Shown here: one piece after another, positions 9,057 to 17,378 of the stretch
Layout: every line of letters starts with the position of its first letter
How positions within the stretch are numbered: position 1 is the stretch's first letter
From: Pseudomonadota bacterium
GTDB lineage: Bacteria > Myxococcota_A > Polyangia > Polyangiales > Polyangiaceae
Direction of reading: 5' to 3'
Assembly (NCBI GenBank): GCA_023423895.1
Contig: JAFAER010000011.1
Location: 162,312 to 226,311, forward strand
DNA length: 64,000 nt
Program-made: the position numbers and the translations under genes
The notes under the pieces: generated by a model
The model's database searches: none
The model's input: only the letters and a program-made list of their open reading frames with translations
Told to the model about the DNA's origin: nothing

Positions 9057-10610
9057 TCAGTCGGGCTTGCTCGCGCTCGGCGCGAGGAGCCCGACCTCGA
9101 CGAGCTTCCTGAGCCGCTCGCCCGCGAGGCTCGCGACCGTGTCGAGGATGGCGCGCTCCTGCTCGCCCTCCTCGGTCAGGATGCGGCCGTCGACGCGGAG
9201 CCGGACGACGCGCTTGCGCACGAAGTCGTGCACCCAGGCGTCGCGGCTCGAGGCCGGGGCCTCCGTGAAGACACGGATCGCGAGCGCCTCGAGGGCCGAG
9301 ATCGGAAAGGCGGTCCCGGCGAGCGTCGACGCCATGACGAGGGGCACGTCGCTCGACAGACGCCGGAGCATCATCTGGTTGTAGACCGACGGAACGACGA
9401 ACCGCGTCTCCGAGGACGGGAGCACTGCGCGCGATGGCGCCGACCGAGGCGCGATCCGCTCGGCGACGAGCAGGCGGACGAGGTGCTCCCGGAGCGCGTC
9501 GCGCGAGACGTTCGCGAGGTCGGGCCGTGCAGCGAGCTCGTCGACGGTCACCGTGCCTTGTTCGAGCGCGTCGAAGATCGCGTCGAACACGGGGCCTTCG
9601 AGCGAGACGGTGCGGTGAGGTAGCCGAGCGACGCGCTCGCCGGCCTTTGCGCTCGCGATCGTCCCCCACGGCGTTGCATCGAGATGCGCCGCGGTCGCCT
9701 GGCTCGTGCGAGGAACCTTCCCTTTCACGAAGAGGTCGCGCCGGAAGAACTCGTTCGTCGCGAAGGCTTTCAGGCTCTCGAACGCCACGCGGTCGTCGAC
9801 AGAGCCGACCACCGGCGCGAGCGCCTCGGGCAACGCGAGCTCGCGGAGGTTCTCGTGGAGCGCGAGCGTCCCGACGAAGTGGAGATGGTGCTGCCGCATC
9901 TCCCATGCAACATGCGCGAAGTACATCGGCACCCAGTGCTCGTGCATGTACTCGTGCACGACGTATGGGAGCCCTGCTTGCGTCATCGTGCGCAGCATCT
10001 CGGAGGCAGAGGGATTGGCCGCGAAGTACTCCGCTCCGCCGCGCTCGAGCGCCTGCGCGAGCTCGACGCCGCGGCGCGCGCGATCGAGCGTGCTCTCGCC
10101 CGCCTGCGCCGATGGGTAGAGGAGCAACTGGCGCAGCGGCTCGACCGACGCCCATCCGGGCATTGCGTTGTAGCTCACATAGAGCAGCCCGCCCGGCTTC
10201 AGCTTCGCCTGCGCGAAGGCGAGCAGCGCGCGCCGTTTGTCCGGGCTCACCCAGCTCATCAGCCCGTGCGCGACGATGTAGTCGAACTCGCCGATGTCCT
10301 CGCCGAGGAGGTCTTCGAAGTCGCGCTCGAGGAAGCCGACGTTCTCGAGCGCGCCGTCGCGCGCGAGGCGCTTCGCCGAGGCGATGTGTGTCGCGTTGAT
10401 GTCGATGCCGAAGAAGCGTCCTTCCGGATACGACGCCGCGAGCGCGGCGATCGTGTCGCCGTGGGCGCAACCGAGCTCGCAGTAGTCGAGCTCGCCAACC
10501 GGCGGCGGCGTCAGGCCGTTCAGCGCCGCGACGAGACGGAGCCGCGCCGGGCTCAGGTCGCCGAGGAAGTGGCGGACGTAGGGGACGTCTTCGACGTACT
10601 CCGCGCTCAT
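9057..10610 (-). CDS. Class I SAM methyltransferase with methyltransferase regulatory domain
   Basis: 517 residues. The N-terminal half (about 35-190) is a Rossmann methyltransferase: SAM loop ELGCAHGDT, acidic GIDINATHI and the later DYIVAHGLMSWV. The remainder matches the arrangement of proteins with a methyltransferase regulatory domain (PF10119 type), with a helical region (HEYMHEHWVPMYF) and a winged-helix-like C-terminus (ALREHLVRLLVAERIAP). Substrate unknown; the family is often called a putative small-molecule or protein methyltransferase. It follows the PEGA gene (start 12408, end 10636) after 25 bases on the same strand, so an operon is likely. It meets the lipoprotein gene tail to tail 6 bp away. 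Confidence 0.85.
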   Translation of the reverse strand: MSAEYVEDVPYVRHFLGDLSPARLRLVAALNGLTPPPVGELDYCELGCAHGDTIAALAASYPEGRFFGIDINATHIASAKRLARDGALENVGFLERDFEDLLGEDIGEFDYIVAHGLMSWVSPDKRRALLAFAQAKLKPGGLLYVSYNAMPGWASVEPLRQLLLYPSAQAGESTLDRARRGVELAQALERGGAEYFAANPSASEMLRTMTQAGLPYVVHEYMHEHWVPMYFAHVAWEMRQHHLHFVGTLALHENLRELALPEALAPVVGSVDDRVAFESLKAFATNEFFRRDLFVKGKVPRTSQATAAHLDATPWGTIASAKAGERVARLPHRTVSLEGPVFDAIFDALEQGTVTVDELAARPDLANVSRDALREHLVRLLVAERIAPRSAPSRAVLPSSETRFVVPSVYNQMMLRRLSSDVPLVMASTLAGTAFPISALEALAIRVFTEAPASSRDAWVHDFVRKRVVRLRVDGRILTEEGEQERAILDTVASLAGERLRKLVEVGLLAPSASKPD

Positions 10611-10635
10611 CCGGGCCTCCTCCGTCTGGGACGGC

Positions 10636-12408
10636 TCAGGGACCGAACATCATCCCGATGACCGGGCCTACGAAGACCTGGACGTTCGAGGCGAGCTCGT
10701 ACGAGGGTGTCGAGAGCGACCGGAGCCCGAGCGAGTGGTCACGCTCGGCCGTCGTCTTCGGGGTGTCGCGATCGTTCATGAAGGACGAAGGCGTCTCGAG
10801 GAACATCTGCACGCCGAGTGACACGGCGACGCCCTTCGTCACGCGGTACATGACCGAAGGCTCGATCGCGATGACCGGGCTCACGTAGGTCGGGCTGTCG
10901 CTGACGAACCCGTCGCGAAGCCCGGAGCCGTCCTTCGCCGTCGTGAGGCGCTCGACGACCATCGCACGGTAGGAGACACCCGCGCCCGCCGCGACGCCGA
11001 GTCGAACCTTCCGTGACTGCCACGTGAGGCGCACGCGCGCGAGCGCCATTCCGCCGAAGCGGCGAACGTTGAACTCCTCGAGGCGAGCCGGGTCAGGGCC
11101 GATCCCGGGGTCGGTGCTCGCAGCGTTCCAGTCGTTCTTCAGCGTCCGCTGGTCGTAGTGGCCCGCGAGGTAGAGCTCGATGCCGACGGGATCCCAGTGG
11201 TAACCGACGAAGCCGCCGAGCCCACCGCCGAGCCCGTCCGGCGCTTCGCAGGAGGCGAGCGGCGGGAACTGGGCCTTCGCTTCGCACTGCTTCTCGATCG
11301 AGCTCCCTGTTCCGCCGGGCGTGAGGAAGCCGAGGAGGCCGAAGCCGCCGTAGATCCCTTCGAGGCGCTCGGTCTCCTGAACGGGACCCGTGGAGATCGT
11401 CGACGAGAGGTTCAGCGTGATGGTGCGCGCGAGAGGTTCCTTCTCCTTGACGACGATCTCCTCTTCGAACGGATCGTAGCCTTCGCGCGTGATCTTCAGC
11501 TTGTGCGTGCCCGCGGGGAGCTCGCCGATGAAGGTGCCCTCTCCGACGAGCTTGTCGTCGACGTAGATGAGTCCCTTCGCGTCGCTCGTGCCGACCTTCA
11601 CGGACGCCGTGCTCGCCGACGCCTCGAGCTCGATCTCGTGTGTCTTACCGCGCTCGACGTTCACCTTCTCGGGCATCGCCGCGAGCCCGGTCGCGTGCGC
11701 ACCGATCTCGTGTTGCCCAGCCTCGACCTCGCCCGTCCACGGAGCGTCGCCCATGTCGACGCCGTCGACGGTGACGCGGATCGGCTTGCCGGTCTTCTCT
11801 TTGACGACCAGCTTGCCCTTCGTCGTGGCCGGCGCGAGGGTCGCCTGCACGGTCGTCGTCGTGCCTGCGGCGACGTTCGGCGACTGGTCGAACGCGATGA
11901 AGCCGTCCTTGGTGACGCGGACCTTGTGCGGGCCGGCCACGACACGAAGCGCGCCCGCGAGCGGAGACGTTCCGACAGGCTTGTCGTCGACGACGACCTG
12001 GGCGCCGGGCTCGTTGACCGTGATCGTCACCTCGCCGGTCTTCTCGCCGAGCTCCTTCAGGCGCGTCTCGGCGGTCTTCTTCTTCGCGGCAGGCGCCTTG
12101 GCTCCGTACTTGTCGAGCCACTCGCGGTACGCGTTGTACGACTCGGCCAGCATCCCGGCCTGGTAGCTCGCGTTCGCGAAGCCCTCGAGCGCCGCGCTGC
12201 TCGGGTCTGCCTTGTTGGCCGCATCGAACAGTCGGGCCGCGGCCGCCCAGTCCTTCGCCTTGACGGCCTTGTCCGCGTCCGCGAGCGACGCCTTCGCATC
12301 GCCCGCCTGCTGCGCGAACGACGGGGCGGTCAGGAACACGGACGAGAGGAGCAGCGCGGCGGCGAGCGCGGACCCGTGGCGTCGCGCTCGCGTGGGCAGA
12401 GAGGCCAT
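10636..12408 (-). CDS. PEGA-repeat protein with signal peptide and barrel-like C-terminus
   Basis: 590 residues from the ATG at 12408; the frame is open further upstream but that part overlaps the aminomutase gene. A signal peptide ends SFAQQ. TPR-like helices come next (about 30-110, ADKAVKAKDWAAAARLF), then three or four PEGA-type modules (VTITVNEPGAQVVVDD; GKLVVKEKTGKPIRVTVD; KVGTSDAKGLIYVDD). The last 200 residues have alternating strands and aromatic ends (ELYLAGHYDQRTLKND, VRLTWQSRKVRLGVAAG) as in an outer-membrane barrel, finishing with VGPVIGMMFGP. Probably an outer-membrane or periplasmic structural protein. A TGTAACC motif lies just upstream (12417-12423). Confidence 0.85.
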   Translation of the reverse strand: MASLPTRARRHGSALAAALLLSSVFLTAPSFAQQAGDAKASLADADKAVKAKDWAAAARLFDAANKADPSSAALEGFANASYQAGMLAESYNAYREWLDKYGAKAPAAKKKTAETRLKELGEKTGEVTITVNEPGAQVVVDDKPVGTSPLAGALRVVAGPHKVRVTKDGFIAFDQSPNVAAGTTTTVQATLAPATTKGKLVVKEKTGKPIRVTVDGVDMGDAPWTGEVEAGQHEIGAHATGLAAMPEKVNVERGKTHEIELEASASTASVKVGTSDAKGLIYVDDKLVGEGTFIGELPAGTHKLKITREGYDPFEEEIVVKEKEPLARTITLNLSSTISTGPVQETERLEGIYGGFGLLGFLTPGGTGSSIEKQCEAKAQFPPLASCEAPDGLGGGLGGFVGYHWDPVGIELYLAGHYDQRTLKNDWNAASTDPGIGPDPARLEEFNVRRFGGMALARVRLTWQSRKVRLGVAAGAGVSYRAMVVERLTTAKDGSGLRDGFVSDSPTYVSPVIAIEPSVMYRVTKGVAVSLGVQMFLETPSSFMNDRDTPKTTAERDHSLGLRSLSTPSYELASNVQVFVGPVIGMMFGP

Positions 12409-12482
12409 TGCGCGCGAGGTTACATCAGTCCGGGAGCCCGCGACCACCCGCTTCCGGCGAGCTCCACGCGCCGTTGGGCCTC

Positions 12483-13658
12483 TCAGGTCTGCGGAGGGTC
12501 GACGTAAGCGACCTCCTCCCCACGGAACGTGCGGAGGATCGTGCGTCCGGGCTCGCGCGCGACGACGTAGTCCGGCGTGAGCGGCACCTTCCCGCGCCCG
12601 CCCGGCGTATCGCAGATCAGCTTCGGCAGCGCGATTCCCGAGAGTCGCCCCTGCAGCTTCTCCATGATCTCGATGCCTCGGCCGAGGGGGGTTCGCAGGT
12701 GGCTCGTCCCGCGGACGGGGTCGGTCTGGAGCAGGTAATACGGGCGCACGCGCGCCCGGACGAGGCCGCGGAAGAGCGTCTCGAGGACCTGGGCGTCGTC
12801 GTTGACCCCGGCGAGGAGCACCGCCTGGTTCATCACCGGGAAGCCCGCGTCCGCGAGCCGGTTGCATGCGCCGATCGACTCGGGCGTGAGCTCCTTCGGG
12901 TGATTGAAGTGCGTCATCACCCAGACCGGATGATGCTTTCGGAGCGCCTCGAGCAGCTCGTTCGTGATGCGCATCGGCAGCGTCACCGGCACACGCGTCG
13001 CGAGCCGGATCGTGTCGACGCTCGGAATGGCGCGGATGCGTGCGAGCAGGCGATCGATGCGGTCCGTCGCCATGGCGAGGGGGTCACCCCCGCTCACGAT
13101 GACGTCGCGGATCTCCGGGTGCGCGGCGATCCACTCGAACGCGGGCTCGAGCCGCTCGAGCGGAGCCGGCCCACCGCCGTCGCCGACGATGCGGGAGCGC
13201 GTACAGAAGCGGCAATAGACGGCGCAGCGATCGGTCGCGACCAGCAGGACGCGATCCGGGTAGCGGCGGACGAGATGCGGCGCGACCTCGTGCTCGACCT
13301 CGCCGAGCGGGTCGGCCATGTCGCCTGGCACCTCGCGCGACTCGAGCGCGCGCGGAACGCATTGCAGGCGGATCGGGCAGCTCGGGTCGTGACGGTCGCA
13401 GAGCGAGAGGTAATACGGCGTGATCGCGATCGGCAGGCCTTCGCGCTCGGCGCGGCGCGCACCTTCCAGCTCCTCGGGCGTCAGCTCGAGGGCGTTCGCG
13501 AGGTCGTCGGCGCTCCGCGTCGAAGCACGGAGCTGCGCCTGCCACTCGTTCGGCGGCGGAGAGGCGTCGTCGCGGCTACGAACGAGGGCCTGCGGCGAGA
13601 CGAGCGGCGAGTCGATGGGCGAGATGATGGGCGGAATGATGGGCGAGTCGATGGGCAT
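12483..13658 (-). CDS. kamA: Lysine 2,3-aminomutase-family radical SAM enzyme
   Basis: 391 residues. The radical SAM cluster motif CAVYCRFC is present, followed by TRSRIVGDGG and the family signature VIVSGGDPLAM. A C-terminal PLP region is expected for the family, which interconverts alpha- and beta-lysine (KamA) or modifies elongation factor P with a related reaction (EpmB). The length and N-terminal SLCDRHDPSCPIRLQCVP are closer to KamA, but the physiological substrate is not proven. The N-terminus carries an odd low-complexity run built from PIDSP and PII units (codons with repeated gatgggcgag on the plus strand). It starts 8 bases after the parvulin gene stop, so the two are cotranscribed. 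Confidence 0.85.
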   Translation of the reverse strand: MPIDSPIIPPIISPIDSPLVSPQALVRSRDDASPPPNEWQAQLRASTRSADDLANALELTPEELEGARRAEREGLPIAITPYYLSLCDRHDPSCPIRLQCVPRALESREVPGDMADPLGEVEHEVAPHLVRRYPDRVLLVATDRCAVYCRFCTRSRIVGDGGGPAPLERLEPAFEWIAAHPEIRDVIVSGGDPLAMATDRIDRLLARIRAIPSVDTIRLATRVPVTLPMRITNELLEALRKHHPVWVMTHFNHPKELTPESIGACNRLADAGFPVMNQAVLLAGVNDDAQVLETLFRGLVRARVRPYYLLQTDPVRGTSHLRTPLGRGIEIMEKLQGRLSGIALPKLICDTPGGRGKVPLTPDYVVAREPGRTILRTFRGEEVAYVDPPQT

Positions 13659-13666
13659 GACGCGGC

Positions 13667-14767
13667 TCACTTTCCCGCGTCGCTCTGCGGACGGGGCGAC
13701 GGCGGTGCCGGGACCGCCGAGCCGGCGCCCGGAGCAGGCGGCGCACCGAGATTCACCTTCACGGTCCCGAGGGCCGCTTCGTCGATCTCGACCTTCACGT
13801 CCTTCTTCAGCTCGGCAATGAGCTCGTCTTCCTTCGCCCGGAGCTTGTCCTGCGCGAGCTTCACGCGGATGCTCCGCTCGGCCTCCTCGTAGGTTCGCTC
13901 GTGCGGGGCGATCTTCTGCGTGAGACGGACGACGTAGAAGCGACCGCCGGACGGGACGACCTTGTCGTGGATCCCCCCGAGGTCGGCGATCTCGAAGACG
14001 GCCGCGCGCACCTCTGCCGGAACGCGTGGGTTGTCGCCGCGCGGGTCGCCTGGCGGCGAGACGATCCCGAGGTCGCCCGCGAGATCGATCGGCACGTTCG
14101 CTCGCGCTTGCGGATCGAGCGACTTCGAACGGACGATCTCGCCCCATTGCGCCGCTCCGGTCGCCTTCTTGGCGGCGGCGAGCGCGCTCTGCGCCTCGGC
14201 CTCGCTGGCGAGCGCGATCACGGAGACGCGACGTCGCTCGGGGTCTTTGTATTCTGCACGATGCGCGTCGAACCACGCGCGGACCTCGGACTCGGGGATG
14301 TCCGCTGGGGTCGGCGCTCCCTTGCGGGCCTCTGCGAGCATCGCGTCGCGGAGGATGGCGCGGAGCTCCTGCTGAGCCAGCGGCTCCTTGTCGTAGCCCT
14401 TCGCCGTGGCCTCCATGGCGAGGAGCTCGACGGTGATCATCTCCTCGAGCAGCTCCTTGCGACGCTCGGGCGACTGGTAACGAAGGCGGTCGAACTGATC
14501 CATGTGCTCGAGCGCAGCGGTGTAGTCGCCGAGGGTGATCGTCTTGTCACCGACCTTCGCGAGCACCTGGGAGGCCTGCTCCTTCGTGAGGAGCGCCGTC
14601 GGGGAGGCGCCCGCGTCCGCCGCCGTGTCGCCACCGTCGCCGCACGACTTGCAGCCCGCGAGCGCCGTGATGCCCGCGAGACCGGCCGCCGCGACCATCA
14701 CGGACACGAGCGCGATCGCGCGCTTTCCGACGCACGGAGAGCTCTTTTCCCGGTGAGGGGTCGTCAC
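13667..14767 (-). CDS. Parvulin-type peptidyl-prolyl isomerase lipoprotein
   Basis: 366 residues from a GTG at 14767. The N-terminus gives arginine/lysine, a hydrophobic stretch and the lipobox LAGC, so the protein is probably anchored in an envelope membrane. The SurA-type N-terminal helical domain comes first (LDEMITVELLAMEATAKGY-type segment). The PpiC parvulin domain follows (VSVIALASEAEAQ ... GDLGIVSPPG ... FYVVRLTQKIAPH). It then has a charged helix and a Pro/Ala tail. It should help fold exported proteins. An alternative GTG at 14731 would shorten the n-region. Upstream lies the pyrH promoter region with an 11-bp tandem repeat. Confidence 0.85.
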   Translation of the reverse strand: MTTPHREKSSPCVGKRAIALVSVMVAAAGLAGITALAGCKSCGDGGDTAADAGASPTALLTKEQASQVLAKVGDKTITLGDYTAALEHMDQFDRLRYQSPERRKELLEEMITVELLAMEATAKGYDKEPLAQQELRAILRDAMLAEARKGAPTPADIPESEVRAWFDAHRAEYKDPERRRVSVIALASEAEAQSALAAAKKATGAAQWGEIVRSKSLDPQARANVPIDLAGDLGIVSPPGDPRGDNPRVPAEVRAAVFEIADLGGIHDKVVPSGGRFYVVRLTQKIAPHERTYEEAERSIRVKLAQDKLRAKEDELIAELKKDVKVEIDEAALGTVKVNLGAPPAPGAGSAVPAPPSPRPQSDAGK

Positions 14768-14867
14768 GGCCGCGAACCTACCACAAGGCCCGCTCTTTGC
14801 GCTGGAGCACGGCCTGTCCGCGAGCGCGGCCACCCCTGTTCGGTTCGGCCCGGAGCGGCGCGGAGGG

Positions 14868-14933
14868 GGAGGCGAGGCGGAGGCGAGGCGAAGGCGAGGC
14901 GGAGGCGAGGCGGAGGCGAGGCGGAGGCGAGGG
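14868..14933. repeat. Six 11-bp tandem units (GGAGGCGAGGC)
   Basis: Units run from 14868 to 14933 with one or two changes in the third and last units. The array sits in the 277-bp divergent region between the parvulin gene and pyrH. The unit includes a ribosome-site-like GGAGG, but the array is about 110 bases from the pyrH start and so is not its ribosome site. Confidence 0.8.
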
Positions 14934-15044
14934 ACGGCGGGCACGGTCGAGCACATCGATGGTCGGCGCGCTCTGAGCGCATGTGCAGCCGGGCCGTCGG
15001 CTGTTGCGCGCGCGCCGCGCGCCGGGTAATCACCCCCGTCGACC

Positions 15045-15830
15045 ATGCGCGATTTGCTCCAGGGACCGCCGTCCGGCCCTCGTCTCGACACGATCTCCCC
15101 GCCGCCGCGTGATCCGCGCCTTCGCTACAAGCGAATCATCCTGAAGCTCAGCGGAGAAGCGCTGTGCGGCTCGACCGGCGGTTTCGGCATCCAGCCGGAG
15201 GTGCTCCGGGCGACGGCGCAGGAGCTGGCCGAGGTCTGGAACGCCGGCGTTCAGGTCGGCATCGTCGTCGGCGGAGGAAACATCTTCCGCGGCCTGAAGG
15301 GCGCAAGCGCCGGCATGGACCGCGCGCAGAGCGACTACATGGGCATGCTGGCGACGGTCATCAACTCGCTCGCGCTCCAGGACGCGCTGGAGCAGGCCGG
15401 TGTGCCGACGCGCGTGCAGACGGCCATCGAGATCCGCCAGATCGCGGAGCCGTACATCCGCCGCCGCGCCGTTCGGCACTTCGAGAAGGGCCGCTTCGTG
15501 ATCTTCGCGGCCGGGACGGGCAACCCGTACTTCTCGACCGACACTGCGGCCGCGCTCCGCGCGATGGAGGTCCACGCGAGCGCGCTCTTCAAGGCCACGA
15601 AGGTCGAGGGCGTCTACGACAAGGACCCCGTGAAGCACCCGGACGCGAAGATGTACGACCGGATGGCGTTCGACCGCTTCATCAACGACCGCATCGGCGT
15701 CATGGATTCCACGGCGGCAACGCTTTGCCGGGACAACAACATGCCGATCCGCGTGTTCAAGCTGACGACGCCGGGCAACATCAAACGCGTCGTCTTCGGC
15801 GAGTCGATCGGTACGACGATCGAGGGCTGA
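15045..15830 (+). CDS. pyrH: UMP kinase
   Basis: Phosphorylates UMP to UDP with ATP in the cytoplasm, an essential step of pyrimidine nucleotide synthesis. Amino-acid-kinase fold hallmarks are visible: KRIILKLSGEAL at the start of the fold, VGIVVGGGNIFRG, the uridylate-binding stretch DYMGMLATVINSLAL, and FAAGTGNPYFSTDTAAALRA, then KATKVEGVYDKDP. At 261 residues it is about 20 longer than typical because of a Pro-rich N-terminal extension (MRDLLQGPPSGPRLD); the true start could be internal but no other good start codon precedes KRIILKLSG. Divergent from the parvulin gene, followed by a small membrane-protein gene. Confidence 0.95.
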   Translation: MRDLLQGPPSGPRLDTISPPPRDPRLRYKRIILKLSGEALCGSTGGFGIQPEVLRATAQELAEVWNAGVQVGIVVGGGNIFRGLKGASAGMDRAQSDYMGMLATVINSLALQDALEQAGVPTRVQTAIEIRQIAEPYIRRRAVRHFEKGRFVIFAAGTGNPYFSTDTAAALRAMEVHASALFKATKVEGVYDKDPVKHPDAKMYDRMAFDRFINDRIGVMDSTAATLCRDNNMPIRVFKLTTPGNIKRVVFGESIGTTIEG

Positions 15831-15892
15831 CGCTCGCGCTTGGGCTTGCGCTTCGGTGGTGCGGTGGATCGGTTCCTGCCTGATCCGCAGTG

Positions 15893-16165
15893 ATGCGTAC
15901 CGAAATCCAGCTCAACCCCGGATTCGTCGCCGGTCTTGGCCTCGGCCTCGCGCTGGCTGGTGTGACCGTTCTCACCGTCGGGGCCACTCGTCGCATGCGC
16001 GCCCGACGCATGGAGATGCAGGAGCACGTTCCGATCATCGACGGAGTGCACGCTCCCGAGACGCCGGCGCTCGACGCCCGACCCGCGGAAGAGGGGAACA
16101 CGCTCGAGATCCCGCGTCTGGAGAGCGAAGCGCCCGACGTCGCGCCGACCAGCCAGCGCTGGTGA
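15893..16165 (+). CDS. Small single-pass membrane protein
   Basis: 90 residues. One hydrophobic segment (about 9-30, FVAGLGLGLALAGVTVLTVG) is followed by a basic stop-transfer cluster (RRMRARR) and an acidic, Pro-rich tail, so the tail is predicted to be cytoplasmic. A GTG immediately precedes the chosen ATG. It lies 62 bp after pyrH and 7 bp from the convergent kinase gene. No family recognised; codon use fits the rest of the window. Confidence 0.55.
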   Translation: MRTEIQLNPGFVAGLGLGLALAGVTVLTVGATRRMRARRMEMQEHVPIIDGVHAPETPALDARPAEEGNTLEIPRLESEAPDVAPTSQRW

Positions 16166-16172
16166 TCCGGGC

Positions 16173-17189
16173 TCAGGCGATACGCGCCGGTCGGAACTGG
16201 CGCGTCGTCGGAGCGTCCCACTCGCTCGTCTCGTGCTCGTCGACGGCGTGACGGCCGGTCTGCAGACCGCGGATGTGACGGTGGTTCAGCGCGGCCTTCG
16301 CCTGGAGCAGGTCGCCCTGGAACTCGGCCGCGGACGAATAGCGGAACGAGGCGTCGCGCTCCATGGCGCGGGCGACGATGCGGTCGAGCACGACCGGGAT
16401 CTCGGGTCGGACCGAGCGGAGCGGCGGGAGCGCGCGCACGAGGACGGAGACGACGACCTCGCGGGCGTCTTTGCCGGGGAACGCCCGCTGACCCGTCAGG
16501 ACCTCGTACAGGATCACGCCGACCGCGTAGAGGTCGATCCGCGCGTCGAAGTCACGCTTGCCGGAGACCTGCTCGGGCGACATGTACTCGGGCGTTCCGA
16601 CGACCTGACCGGCGCGAGTGAGCGTCGCGTCGTCGCGAAGCATGGGCGCTGCGCGGCGGCACATCCCGAAATCGAGCAGCTTCACGAGCGGGCCGCAGCC
16701 GCTGCGCGGGACGAGGAAGACGTTGTCCGGCTTCACGTCGCGATGAACCACGCCCACGGCATGAACCGAGTCGAGCGCGGAGAGCACCTGGAGCGCGATG
16801 TCGACGGCGTCGCTCGGCGAGAGCACGCGCAGGCGACCGAGACAGTGCGTCAACGTCTCGCCGTGGAGACGCTCCATGACGAGGTACGGCCGTCCGTCGT
16901 CGAGATAGCCGGCATCGGAGATCCCGCACACGTTGGGATGATGAATGGCCGCGCCGGCGCGAGCCTCACGCGCGAGGCGGGCGTTGGCCTGCGCGTCGCG
17001 TGCATTGGTCTTCACCAGCTTGAGGGCGACGAGCCGACCGAGCTTCAGATCCTGAGCCTCGTAGACGACGGCGCAGCCGCCACGGCCAATCTCCGCGCGC
17101 AGCGCGTACCGGCCGGCAATCACGGTCGCGCGCGAGCTGCTCGTATCTCTCAGGTGCGAAGCCACGCTCGCGATGTGTGCAACGGCCAT
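16173..17189 (-). CDS. Soluble Ser/Thr protein kinase
   Basis: 338 residues, almost entirely kinase domain. The glycine loop is GRGGCAVV (35-42), the ATP lysine is K57, the catalytic motif HRDVKPDN has D151, DFG is at 173-175, and the activation segment ends in GTPEYMSPEQ. The C-terminal 50 residues are short, polar and lack a membrane segment, unlike the kinase at 3737-5455. The ATG at 17189 is chosen because codons upstream are Arg/Ser-rich and untypical. An inverted repeat TACCGC-N8-GCGGTA (17189-17208) overlaps the start codon. It stands apart from the DUF4388 gene upstream by 189 bp. Confidence 0.92.
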   Translation of the reverse strand: MAVAHIASVASHLRDTSSSRATVIAGRYALRAEIGRGGCAVVYEAQDLKLGRLVALKLVKTNARDAQANARLAREARAGAAIHHPNVCGISDAGYLDDGRPYLVMERLHGETLTHCLGRLRVLSPSDAVDIALQVLSALDSVHAVGVVHRDVKPDNVFLVPRSGCGPLVKLLDFGMCRRAAPMLRDDATLTRAGQVVGTPEYMSPEQVSGKRDFDARIDLYAVGVILYEVLTGQRAFPGKDAREVVVSVLVRALPPLRSVRPEIPVVLDRIVARAMERDASFRYSSAAEFQGDLLQAKAALNHRHIRGLQTGRHAVDEHETSEWDAPTTRQFRPARIA

Positions 17190-17378
17190 ACCGCACGGGC
17201 GGGCGGTACATCGGCGATCCAGATCGTGTGACCCGGAGGACTTTCGAGCGAAGTTTTCGTGGTGTTGCGAGCTTCGAGGGCGCCGAGCGCACGACCTACG
17301 CACGTGGGCGAAAGCGGCCTCACTGGATCTCTTCGCCGGCTCCTGATTTCGATCGCGGTCCGCCGGCGGGGACGGCCC

